DNA of 13,822 nucleotides from JAPLKX01 sp035530195 (GCA_035530195.1 DATKVG010000001.1:1-13822), one strand, 5' to 3'; numbered from the stretch's first letter, positions 1 through 6,045 are shown. A program made the numbers and translations. Notes: generated by a model not told the origin, from the letters alone.

Positions 1-31
1 GAGGACTATCTCGGAGCCGGCCGACGCCGGC

Positions 32-58
32 TTATCCACTTATCCACCGCTATCCACA
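32..58. promoter_or_regulatory. Three abutting DnaA-box-like nonamers
   Basis: Three nonamers lie almost end to end: TTATCCACT (32-40), TTATCCACC (40-48) and CTATCCACA (50-58). Each differs from the classical DnaA box TTATCCACA at one position. They are followed by an A-rich, purine-rich stretch (about 57-90). Immediately to the left, GCCGGC-CGAC-GCCGGC (16-31) can form a 6-bp stem with a 4-nt loop. The rest of 1-226 has no gene I can support. The cluster sits on the window edge, so further boxes or a dnaA/dnaN neighbour cannot be judged. It could be a replication-linked or DnaA-titrating site, or simply a tandem repeat of an octamer. Confidence 0.3.
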
Positions 59-200
59 AAAGAAAAAGAACCAAAAAGAAAACCGGCTACTACGACGACT
101 CTCTTGTGTCTCTCAGGTCCGGGAAGTATCATACAAGGCCGTCTTCGGCGAAGTCGGACTACGCCTCAATCCATAGGTTGATATTGACGAAGCCTGCCGA

Positions 201-222
201 GGAAGCGGCGTCCTCGCCGGTT
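201..222. repeat. Degenerate copy of the GGAAGCGGCG-TCC hairpin repeat
   Basis: GGAAGCGGCG (201-210), loop TCCT (211-214) and CGCCGGTTC (215-223) form an imperfect inverted repeat. The left arm and loop start match the perfect hairpin at 11971-11983 almost base for base, and the architecture (stem, TCC-type loop, stem) is that of the other hairpin elements in the window. It lies just past the stop of the minus-strand gene ending at 227. The arms are imperfect, so this is a weak member of the family. Confidence 0.4.
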
Positions 223-226
223 CATC

Positions 227-505
227 CTACGTGGCACGACGGAAACCTCGTATTCCCAGGCGCGCCCGCATGGGACCCGCGGCCATCATGGCTGCTGTGA
301 ATATCAGAAACGGCGGCAACAGCGCGCTCAGTTCGTCGAGGTCGGCCACGGCCAGCGATGACCGCCAAAGTGTCGGGCCGCAAACGTACCCCTCGCCGTA
401 GTACGTCCGCCCCCACATCTCATGGTGAAACTCAGGCGGCGCCACCGTCTGGCCCCAGGCCGGAAAGAAAACGCAAAGTATAACCAATACACCCATTGTT
501 CTCAT
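227..505 (-). CDS. Small secreted or membrane protein of unknown function
   Basis: A 92-residue protein I do not recognise. The ATG at 505 is chosen because GGGGAG lies 6 nt upstream of it; an in-frame ATG at 535 would run into thiE and has no better site. Residues 1-19 form a short hydrophobic leader ending FFPAWGQ, consistent with a signal peptide. Residues 61-77 (LLPPFLIFTAAMMAAG region) form a possible membrane segment followed by a basic tail rich in Arg. The stretch between holds two His, Tyr-rich GRTYYGEGY and one Cys (C42). It starts 26 nt after the thiE stop and is probably the third gene of that transcript, but nothing in it points to thiamine chemistry. It might also be a spurious reading frame in GC-rich DNA. 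Confidence 0.5.
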   Translation of the reverse strand: MRTMGVLVILCVFFPAWGQTVAPPEFHHEMWGRTYYGEGYVCGPTLWRSSLAVADLDELSALLPPFLIFTAAMMAAGPMRARLGIRGFRRAT

Positions 506-531
506 GGCAAACTCCCCAGATGTCAGCCAGT

Positions 532-1179
532 TCAAACCCGCCGGACCGCCCGCTCCAATCGTTCTGCCGCAAGGCGCACGTCTTCCGCCTGGGTAACCGC
601 CGTCACCACCGCGACGTGCCGGGCGCCCCGCGTCACCACCTCATGAATATTATGCTCGTTAATGCCTCCCATGCACGTAAACGGGATGATCAGATACGGC
701 CGGATCTCGTCTATCATTTCCGGTCCGACGGGCCCCGTCGACACGGATTTGGTCGCCGTCGCAAAGATCGGCCCGATGTTCACGTAACTGGCCCCTTCTT
801 CCTGGGCCGCCAACGCTTCGTCCAGGTTATGGGTCGATGCGCCCACGACAAGTTCCGGGGCCAGCGCCCGGGCCGCCGCGACCGGCAGGTCATTCTGCCC
901 GAGGTGGACGCCGTCCGCGGCCGCGGCCATGGCGATATCGAGCCGGTCGTCAACGATCAACAGCGCCCCCGCCGCGCGGGTCCGTTCACGAAACGCCACG
1001 CAGCGACGGTACAGGTCGCCGCCGTCCGCCTCTTTCTCGCGGAACTGCACAACTTTGACGCCGGCCTCGAGCACGGCATCGAGCACCGACAGAGCAGGCC
1101 GGCCCCCGCAGTACTCTTCCGTGATTACCACGTACAGGCCCGCCTGATCGAACAAGGCCATCCGAGATCCAAGATCCAT
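532..1179 (-). CDS. thiE: Thiamine-phosphate synthase
   Basis: Cytoplasmic enzyme that joins hydroxymethylpyrimidine diphosphate to the thiazole phosphate to give thiamine phosphate. At 215 residues it has the usual family length. The TIM-barrel signature segments are all present: VVQFREKE (about 43-50), the IVDDRLDIA and ADGVHLGQNDLP block (75-99), VGASTHN (112-118), GPIFATATKS (136-145) with the phosphate-contacting TxTK, and the MGGIN turn (170-174). The start at 1179 shares one base with the thiS stop (TGATG), which implies translational coupling, and a G-run lies 5-6 nt before it. An internal ATG at 1161 is possible but has a poorer site. Its neighbour thiS supplies sulfur for the thiazole half of the molecule. 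No thiG, thiF, thiD or thiC is visible in this window. Confidence 0.93.
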   Translation of the reverse strand: MDLGSRMALFDQAGLYVVITEEYCGGRPALSVLDAVLEAGVKVVQFREKEADGGDLYRRCVAFRERTRAAGALLIVDDRLDIAMAAAADGVHLGQNDLPVAAARALAPELVVGASTHNLDEALAAQEEGASYVNIGPIFATATKSVSTGPVGPEMIDEIRPYLIIPFTCMGGINEHNIHEVVTRGARHVAVVTAVTQAEDVRLAAERLERAVRRV

Positions 1180-1379
1180 CAGCCGCCCCCTACGATCCGC
1201 ACCAACTCGATTACGTCGCCGCCCGCAAGAAGTGTCGCCCCATAGTCCCCATGATCAACGATCTTGCCGTTGTGCTCGATTACGACCGCATCGCGCGGCA
1301 GCCCAAGCCCCTCAATCAGATCCAGAACCGAGTCCCCAGCCCGCATCTCTCGCCGTTCCCCGTTCAGCGTGATCTCCAT
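1179..1379 (-). CDS. thiS: Thiamine biosynthesis sulfur carrier protein
   Basis: A 66-residue ubiquitin-fold sulfur carrier. It begins MEITLNGE, contains the LAGGDVIELVRIVGG region typical of ThiS, and ends in Gly-Gly-Gly. The C-terminal Gly-Gly is the site adenylated and thiocarboxylated by ThiF so that sulfur can be passed to the thiazole synthase ThiG. Start evidence: GGGAG on the minus strand ends 7 nt before the ATG, separated by a run of seven T. The stop overlaps the thiE start by one base. A perfect -10 box lies about 32 nt upstream, so the leader is only about 25 nt, too short to hold a TPP riboswitch. MoaD is the main alternative, but the thiE partner makes ThiS much more likely. 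Confidence 0.92.
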   Translation of the reverse strand: MEITLNGERREMRAGDSVLDLIEGLGLPRDAVVIEHNGKIVDHGDYGATLLAGGDVIELVRIVGGG

Positions 1380-1410
1380 AAAAAAACTCCCGCGTCCGGC
1401 ACGCTACACC

Positions 1411-1416
1411 ATTATA
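1411..1416 (-). promoter_or_regulatory. -10 box of the thiS-thiE promoter
   Basis: Read on the minus strand, this is a perfect TATAAT, preceded by GTGCG. No good TTGACA-like -35 is found 16-19 nt upstream (the region reads CCCCTTTT). A start site about 7 nt downstream would give a leader of about 25 nt before the thiS ATG, containing the ribosome binding site. It lies downstream of the hairpin terminator at 1455-1518, which fits an independent transcription unit. Confidence 0.5.
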
Positions 1417-1454
1417 CGCACAGAGCGCAGGAAAAGGGGAATCCGAAAAACAGG

Positions 1455-1518
1455 AAAAAACGGGGACTGGCTCGCTTTCTTCGGCAGTTTGAAGAAAGCG
1501 TGCCTGTCCCCGCTTTTT
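1455..1518 (-). terminator. Strong bidirectional hairpin terminator
   Basis: Arms 1461-1482 and 1491-1512 pair at 20 of 22 positions around an 8-nt loop (GGCAGTTT). On the minus strand the stem is followed at once by six T (complement of 1455-1460); on the plus strand by C and five T (1513-1518). This is a textbook factor-independent terminator for the minus-strand gene ending at 1669 and could act in both directions. The arms carry GGGGAC and GTCCCC ends like REP-type palindromes, so it may be a mobile palindrome used as a terminator. Confidence 0.75.
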
Positions 1519-1622
1519 GCGCCTCCATTTTCACCGTTTACGGGGGAAGCAAAGCCTCATGACGGTCTGTCCCCCCGTTTCGCGGCCTTTCACCCGTGCG
1601 TTTGAAATCGTGTCTGTCCCTG
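1499..1622. repeat. Three spaced copies of a GTCTGTCCC-type motif
   Basis: The right arm of the hairpin (TGCCTGTCCCCG, 1501-1512) recurs in degenerate form as GGTCTGTCCCCCCG (1564-1577) and TGTCTGTCCCTG (1611-1622), each preceded by CG or ACG and all in the same orientation. The copies fill most of the 289-nt gap between the two minus-strand units, which otherwise holds only the terminator, the thiS promoter and the heptamer array. I see no open gene in this gap worth calling. Confidence 0.45.
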
Positions 1623-1653
1623 CTGTCAGCGATCCCTCAGTGGTCTTGCTTTA

Positions 1654-1680
1654 CCTACAGTCTACCGCCTACAGCCTAAT
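1654..1680. repeat. Degenerate heptamer tandem array (CCTACAG)
   Basis: Consecutive 7-nt units read CCTACAG, TCTACCG, CCTACAG, then CCTAAT. The 11 bases TTTACCTACAG that open the array (1650-1660) are identical to those opening the array at 6010. On the minus strand the array contains CTGTAG, and this TAG is the stop codon of the gene at 1669-2193, so the repeat overlaps the end of a coding region. Confidence 0.6.
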
Positions 1681-2193
1681 TTCCGCCAGCGCGCGATCCT
1701 GCATCGATGTCGCGTGCGCCAGCACATCCTGCAGCGCCGCCGTCTCCGGCTCCGCGCCCGTACACCGGAGAAACTCGAGGCAGGCCGGGCATATCCACGG
1801 CCGCTCAAACGCCAGCGCGTACTCTTGCACCGTTGCCCGGACCGCGCAAAGACATTCCGGGTCCTCCCGCACAAACAGGTCTTCCCATATCAACAACGGA
1901 TTCAGTTCCAGCACCCGCCAATACACCAAGCCGAGCACCACGCAAATCAGTATGTACAACGACCGCGGGATCCCCGCGTAGACACGTATCCCTTCGCTCT
2001 GATCAAGCGACACCAGCACACCGTCAGGACGTGTCACCGAAAGCAGACCGGCCCGCAGCGTCTGCCGCAGTTGCACCGGCGCCGCACCCGGTTTGGGTTC
2101 CCCGCTGAACCGGAACCGGCCCTGGATCTTGTTGCCAAGCGCTTCAAGTTGCGAGACGTCTTCCGCGGGGCCGGATAAATAAACGTCAATCAT
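1669..2193 (-). CDS. Cys-rich single-span membrane protein, unknown function
   Basis: A 174-residue protein I do not recognise. The ATG at 2193 is chosen over the in-frame ATG at 2211 because AAGGGGAG stands 7 nt before it, while 2211 has no ribosome binding site. The first about 75 residues are a soluble region with short beta-like stretches (IDVYLSG, GVLVSLDQ). Residues 77-95 (PRSLYILICVVLGLVYWRV) form one membrane segment. The C-terminal part carries a CxC pair (C114, C116), a CPAC knuckle (C135, C138) and C144, a set that could bind zinc or another metal. It ends inside a heptamer repeat. It has its own leftward unit, closed by the hairpin at 1455-1518, and is divergent from the phosphodiesterase gene. 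No function can be assigned. Confidence 0.7.
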   Translation of the reverse strand: MIDVYLSGPAEDVSQLEALGNKIQGRFRFSGEPKPGAAPVQLRQTLRAGLLSVTRPDGVLVSLDQSEGIRVYAGIPRSLYILICVVLGLVYWRVLELNPLLIWEDLFVREDPECLCAVRATVQEYALAFERPWICPACLEFLRCTGAEPETAALQDVLAHATSMQDRALAEIRL

Positions 2194-2374
2194 GCCGTTT
2201 CTCCCCTTCATTTTGTAGTCCCGCTTATTTTGACGTTTGAGGCGGGCGATTTAGTGCAGAGTTCCCCGGGAAAGGCACAAAAAGTGGGAGCACACGTCCA
2301 ACCGAACAACGCGCCTAAGATCTCCGCAGATAGAAAGATTTCAGCCGCGCCGGTCCTTTCGCGCCGGGCGTATC

Positions 2375-2383
2375 TGTTAGAAT
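2375..2383 (+). promoter_or_regulatory. Extended -10 promoter placing transcription start at the ATG
   Basis: TG-T-TAGAAT (2375-2383) is an extended -10 element. Only 6 nt separate it from the ATG at 2390, so transcription would start at or within a base of the start codon. There is no Shine-Dalgarno sequence before that ATG and no clear -35. The remaining 2194-2374 is the divergent intergenic region, with no gene I can support. Confidence 0.45.
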
Positions 2384-2389
2384 TTCCCC

Positions 2390-3958
2390 ATGACGCGATT
2401 TTTGCTCCTTGGACTTGACGGCGCCGAACCGTCGCTGGTCGAAGCCTGGATGGATCAGGGTCGGCTCCCCAACCTCGAGCGGCTCCGCCGGAACGGCTGC
2501 TACCTCCCCCTCGCCAGCACCATGCCGCCCGCCAGCTTCCCCGCATGGACCACCTGCGTCACCGGCGTCAACCCTGGCCGCCACGGTATTTTCGATTTCA
2601 CCGAAATCGCACCCGGGCCCACCCGCGCCGTCCGCTTCGTCAACTCGACGTTCCGCAAAGCGCCCGCACTTTGGAACATCCTCTCGGGCGCCGGCAAGCA
2701 CGTCTGCGTCCTGGGCGTCCCGGCCACGTACCCGCCCGAGCCGGTTAACGGCTGCATGGTGTCCGGGTTTGACTCGCCCGTCCGCGGCCGCGTCGACAAG
2801 TCATTCGTATATCCGCCCGACCTCTACAACGACGTCCGCGGCTGGCGGTACAGCGATCTCGACGAAACCCGCATCGGCCCCGGATGGCACGCCGCCGCCC
2901 TGCCGCGAATCCTCCAGAAAATCGAAGACAAACAACGCATCGCCCTTCGAATGCTTGCCCGTGAAAACTGGGATTTTTTCATGGGCGTGTTTGGCGAGTC
3001 GGACGCCGTGGCCCATCACTTCTGGCTGTTCCACGACTCCCAGTCCCCGCGCCACATCCCATCGGCCCTTTCCGGCGCCATAAAACAGGTCTACGCCCGA
3101 CTGGACGCCACCGTCGGCACACTCGTCGACGCCGCCGGACCCGGCGCCGCCGTCGCCGTCGTGTCCGATCACGGATCGGGCGGCGCGGGAACCGGCGTCA
3201 TCCATCTCAACAACTGGCTGGCCGAGCACGGCCACCTCCGCTTTTCATCGGGTTCCGCCGGTTGGGCCAAGCGCGCCGCGATGGCGCTGGTGCCATACCG
3301 GATGCGGGGGCCGCTGTTTCGCCGGTTCAGCGGCATGGCGGCCGCCGCCGAGTCCGGCGCCCGATTTGCCGGCATCGATTGGGAGCACACCCGCGCGTGG
3401 TCGGAAGAACTCAACTACTTCCCGTCGATCCGCATCTGCGGTTTGGCCGGGCGCGGCTACGATTCGTTCTGCAAGGACCTGTGCTCCGAACTCGAAGACT
3501 GGGAACCGGTGAAGAAAGCATGGCGCCGCGGCCAGCTTTACCACGGGCCGCACGTCGAGCGCGCGCCCGACATCGTCCTCGAACTCAATCTCGAAAACGG
3601 CTACTCCTACTCGTGCCTGAGATGCGCGCGCGCGCGTCGCGGCGGCCCCGCATTCTGCCGCCTCGATCCCGCCGGCTACTACGGCGGCAAAGGCCAGGCA
3701 CTCGCCGGCAACCACCGGCCCACCGGCGTCTGTTTCTTGTCGCAACCCGTCACCGCGGGCGCCGCAAACATCCAAGACATCGCGCCAACAGTCCTGGCCG
3801 CCCTCGATGTTCCCGCGCCGCCCATGGACGGCACGTCGCTGATAGGAACTGTTCGCGAGACAGGAGACACGCGGCGCGACGCCGGCGAAGTAGAATACAC
3901 GCCCGAACAACAGCGGGCCGTCGAGCAGCGGCTGCGCACTCTGGGGTATTTCGAATGA
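2390..3958 (+). CDS. AlkP-superfamily phosphodiesterase/phosphohydrolase
   Basis: A 522-residue member of the type I phosphodiesterase / nucleotide pyrophosphatase branch of the alkaline phosphatase superfamily. The two-metal site is complete: D10 in LLLGLDGAEP, S49 in ASFPAWTTCVTG at the nucleophile position (Thr in animal NPPs), D205 and H209 in ESDAVAHHFW, D260-H261 in VVSDHGSG, and H442 in GNHRPTGV. The C-terminus (IQDIAPTVLAALDVPAPPMDGTSL, then QRLRTLGYFE) is the tail usual in this group. No signal peptide is seen, so it probably acts in the cytoplasm. Substrate is unknown. The four-base overlap (ATGA) with the following glycosyltransferase suggests a phosphorylated sugar, nucleotide-sugar or lipid-linked substrate in glycoconjugate synthesis. 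The start has no ribosome binding site and may be leaderless. Phosphoglycerate mutase-like activity is a less likely alternative. Confidence 0.88.
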   Translation: MTRFLLLGLDGAEPSLVEAWMDQGRLPNLERLRRNGCYLPLASTMPPASFPAWTTCVTGVNPGRHGIFDFTEIAPGPTRAVRFVNSTFRKAPALWNILSGAGKHVCVLGVPATYPPEPVNGCMVSGFDSPVRGRVDKSFVYPPDLYNDVRGWRYSDLDETRIGPGWHAAALPRILQKIEDKQRIALRMLARENWDFFMGVFGESDAVAHHFWLFHDSQSPRHIPSALSGAIKQVYARLDATVGTLVDAAGPGAAVAVVSDHGSGGAGTGVIHLNNWLAEHGHLRFSSGSAGWAKRAAMALVPYRMRGPLFRRFSGMAAAAESGARFAGIDWEHTRAWSEELNYFPSIRICGLAGRGYDSFCKDLCSELEDWEPVKKAWRRGQLYHGPHVERAPDIVLELNLENGYSYSCLRCARARRGGPAFCRLDPAGYYGGKGQALAGNHRPTGVCFLSQPVTAGAANIQDIAPTVLAALDVPAPPMDGTSLIGTVRETGDTRRDAGEVEYTPEQQRAVEQRLRTLGYFE

Positions 3959-5076
3959 AGCCCCGAATCGCCATGGTGGGCGCGTGCCCCTACCCCGTGC
4001 CGCAGGGTTCCCAGGTCCTGCTCGGAAACACCTCGACCGCCCTTTACCAAGCAGGCCACGACGTCCATCTGGTCGTCTATGGATACGGTGTCGGAACACC
4101 GCCGCCCGAACTGCACGTCCACCGGTGCGCCCGCATCCCGTTTGAAAGAAAAATAGCCGCAGGCCCGTCGTTCGCCAAACCATTCCAGGACCTCGCCCTG
4201 ATCGTCACGCTCCGCAGGGTCGTGCGCGAAAACAAAATCGACGTCATCCATGCCCACAATTACGAAGGCCTGCTAGCGGCCCTCGCCGCGCGCGTGCGCC
4301 CCATTGTCTACCATGCCCACAACGCCATGGTCGACGAACTCCCCCACTTTTTCCCGGGAACCCGCCGCCTCGGCAGTTGGGCGGACAAAATGTGGCCGCG
4401 CAGGGCCGACAGGATCATCGCGCCCCATTCCGTCCTGGCCGAATACCTGGCCGGCTGCGGGTGCGACCCCGCACGCATACACGTCATACCCCCGCCGCTC
4501 GAAGTGGATCTGTTCAAGCCGCGGCTCGAGCCGTGGCCCGTTTCCGACGCCCTGCCGCCCGTCCTCTACACGGGTAACATGGACCGTTACCAAAACTTGC
4601 AGGGCCTCGTCCGCATAATGGAACTGGTCCGCGCGCAGATCCCGTCCGCCCGGCTGATAGTTGCCACCGCCGCCCGGCTTCGGCTCGACGACATGCCCGG
4701 CGCCGAACGGTTCCCGACGCCGGACTTTCAGTCGCTGTGCGACGCTTTGGCGGACGACGTGGTGCTGGCGTGCCCGCGGGTGTCGTGGTCGGGCTACCCC
4801 ATCAAGGTATTGAACGGAATGGCCGCGGGTCGCCCGGTAGTGGCATTCAAAAGCGCCGGCTACCCGATCACATCGGGGTTCAACGGCATCATCGTTCCCG
4901 ACGACGATCACACCGCGTTTGCCGATGCCCTCGTTCAACTGCTGACCGACCCGGCGTTGCGCGCGCAGCTCGGCACAAGCGCCCGCGCCACCATCGCCGC
5001 CCAGCACAACTACCGGGAAATAGCGGAGGCGCTCGCAGGTGTTTACGCCCACGTACTAAAACCCGCTGTCGCATGA
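3955..5076 (+). CDS. GT4-type (GT-B fold) glycosyltransferase
   Basis: A 373-residue glycosyltransferase, likely to transfer a sugar from an activated donor to a surface or lipid-linked acceptor at the cytoplasmic face. The N-terminal Rossmann half has PYPVPQGSQ (12-20) and DVIHAHNYEG (96-105). The C-terminal half has the linker PPPLEVDLFKP (179-189), VLYTGNMDRYQN (203-214) and the donor-site segment SGYPIKVLNGMAAGRPVVAF. The usual EX7E acids are replaced by S279 and N287, as in some GT4 subgroups. The ATG at 3955 overlaps the previous stop (ATGA) and opens exactly at the conserved first strand. The same frame stays open upstream to 3262, but that segment lies over the phosphodiesterase gene and is not part of this protein. 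Confidence 0.88.
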   Translation: MKPRIAMVGACPYPVPQGSQVLLGNTSTALYQAGHDVHLVVYGYGVGTPPPELHVHRCARIPFERKIAAGPSFAKPFQDLALIVTLRRVVRENKIDVIHAHNYEGLLAALAARVRPIVYHAHNAMVDELPHFFPGTRRLGSWADKMWPRRADRIIAPHSVLAEYLAGCGCDPARIHVIPPPLEVDLFKPRLEPWPVSDALPPVLYTGNMDRYQNLQGLVRIMELVRAQIPSARLIVATAARLRLDDMPGAERFPTPDFQSLCDALADDVVLACPRVSWSGYPIKVLNGMAAGRPVVAFKSAGYPITSGFNGIIVPDDDHTAFADALVQLLTDPALRAQLGTSARATIAAQHNYREIAEALAGVYAHVLKPAVA

Positions 5077-5112
5077 AACCGCCGTTTTCTGTGTCTACAG
5101 TCCGTCCCTGCT

Positions 5113-5141
5113 CTGACTGCCGGATGGCTCTGTGCTATGCT
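5113..5141 (+). promoter_or_regulatory. Candidate promoter of the DUF169 gene
   Basis: CTGACT (5113-5118) and TATGCT (5136-5141) are spaced by 17 nt, and the -10 is extended by TG at 5133-5134. Each box matches the sigma-70 consensus at four of six positions. It lies in the 138-nt gap after the glycosyltransferase stop and would give a leader of about 65 nt. Confidence 0.35.
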
Positions 5142-5214
5142 TGGGCCAGTCGCCTCACCATCTTGACGGCTCAACAACGCTGATTGAACAAGAAACGAAT
5201 GGAGGTGTTCCGGC

Positions 5215-5958
5215 ATGGACCCAACCCGCAAACAAAAGTTCATCGAACTCTGGCAGCGCTTTTTCCCTCGGGCCGAGTTGCCCATCGGTTTCTATTACAC
5301 CAGCGACCCCGACAAGGCCGAACACGCTGAAGAAGTCCAGGGGTGGCACTGTTTCGTCGCCCAACTCGGCGCGGTGAGAAAAGGCAAAGCCTGCCGGTTC
5401 AGCGAAGCCGCCATAGGATGCCCGGGCGGCAAACGATACCTCGGGTTCACCGCCGACATCATGCCCGACTTCCGATACTTCCTGTCCTGCGGCATCGAGG
5501 GCCGGATCGAAGGCGAGCGCTACAAAAAAACGCCCGAACTCGTCGACGAAATCATGAGCAAAATGCCTACCTATGCGGCGCCCGCCCCGTATATCGTGTT
5601 CAAACGGTGGGACTTGTTCGAAATGGACGAACAACCCGAGGTCGTCATCTTTTTTGCCACGCCCGACGTCCTCTCCGGCCTCTACACGCTTGCCGGGTTC
5701 GACGAGGCCGAACTCGAGGCCGTTGCCGCACCGTTTGGCGCCGGGTGCGCCTCCATCGTCGCGTATCCCTACCTTGAAAAAGACCGCCAACGTCCCCGCG
5801 CCATACTCGGCATGTTCGACGTCTCCGCCCGCCCATGCGTCCCCCCACAAACCCTCACCTTCGCGGTCCCCATGGAAAAATTCAACCGCATGATCGACAA
5901 CATGGAACAAAGCTTCCTCACCACCCCCTCCTGGGATAAAGTCAAAAAACGCCTCTAG
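5215..5958 (+). CDS. DUF169 family protein
   Basis: A 247-residue protein that I place in the DUF169 family (COG2043), whose function is not established. Family-like features are the WHCFVAQLGAVRKGKACRFSE segment (about 44-64), the CPGGKRYLGF block (69-78), the middle LSCGIEGRIEGERYKKTP, and the VVIFFATPDVLSGLY strand (143-157). It has six Cys (46, 60, 69, 92, 178, 208), several of which could bind a metal or cluster. No signal peptide or membrane segment is seen, so it is probably cytoplasmic. GGAGG (5201-5205) sits 9 nt before the ATG. It stands alone, with about 140 nt on either side, and has no obvious functional partner here. Confidence 0.82.
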   Translation: MDPTRKQKFIELWQRFFPRAELPIGFYYTSDPDKAEHAEEVQGWHCFVAQLGAVRKGKACRFSEAAIGCPGGKRYLGFTADIMPDFRYFLSCGIEGRIEGERYKKTPELVDEIMSKMPTYAAPAPYIVFKRWDLFEMDEQPEVVIFFATPDVLSGLYTLAGFDEAELEAVAAPFGAGCASIVAYPYLEKDRQRPRAILGMFDVSARPCVPPQTLTFAVPMEKFNRMIDNMEQSFLTTPSWDKVKKRL

Positions 5959-6013
5959 CGAAAACCAAAACAAACCCCGACACTTACCGCCTGCCCCTCT
6001 GTCTTTCGTTTTA

Positions 6014-6045
6014 CCTACAGCCTACAGGCTCCAGTCTCCAGCCTG
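6014..6045. repeat. Degenerate heptamer tandem array (CCTACAG)
   Basis: Units CCTACAG, CCTACAG, GCTCCAG, TCTCCAG, then CCTG run from 6014. The lead-in TTTACCTACAG (6010-6020) equals that of the array at 1650. Within it CAGGCT (6025-6030) and AGCCTG (6040-6045) can pair around a 9-nt loop. It occupies the gap after the DUF169 gene. The rest of 5959-6106 shows only a weak promoter candidate (TTGACT at 6048 with an AT-rich patch at 6072-6078). Confidence 0.6.

Noticed and set aside
1..300. Plus-strand frame open from the window edge to 300
   Set aside because: It could be the end of a gene, but it crosses the DnaA-like boxes and a hairpin repeat, overlaps the minus-strand gene, and shows no recognisable protein features.
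496..1245. Plus-strand open frame over thiE
   Set aside because: It is the Arg/His-rich reverse of thiE and has no domain.
1380..1460. TPP riboswitch ahead of thiS
   Set aside because: The -10 box at 1411-1416 leaves a leader of only about 25 nt, and I find no CTGAGA thi-box in the gap.
3262..3954. N-terminal extension of the glycosyltransferase
   Set aside because: The frame is open but lies wholly over the phosphodiesterase gene and reads as Arg-rich low-complexity sequence; the protein fold begins at 3955.
3245..5052. Antisense open frames over the phosphodiesterase and glycosyltransferase genes
   Set aside because: No recognisable domain, and composition matches shadows of GC-rich coding DNA; the sense genes carry complete motifs.
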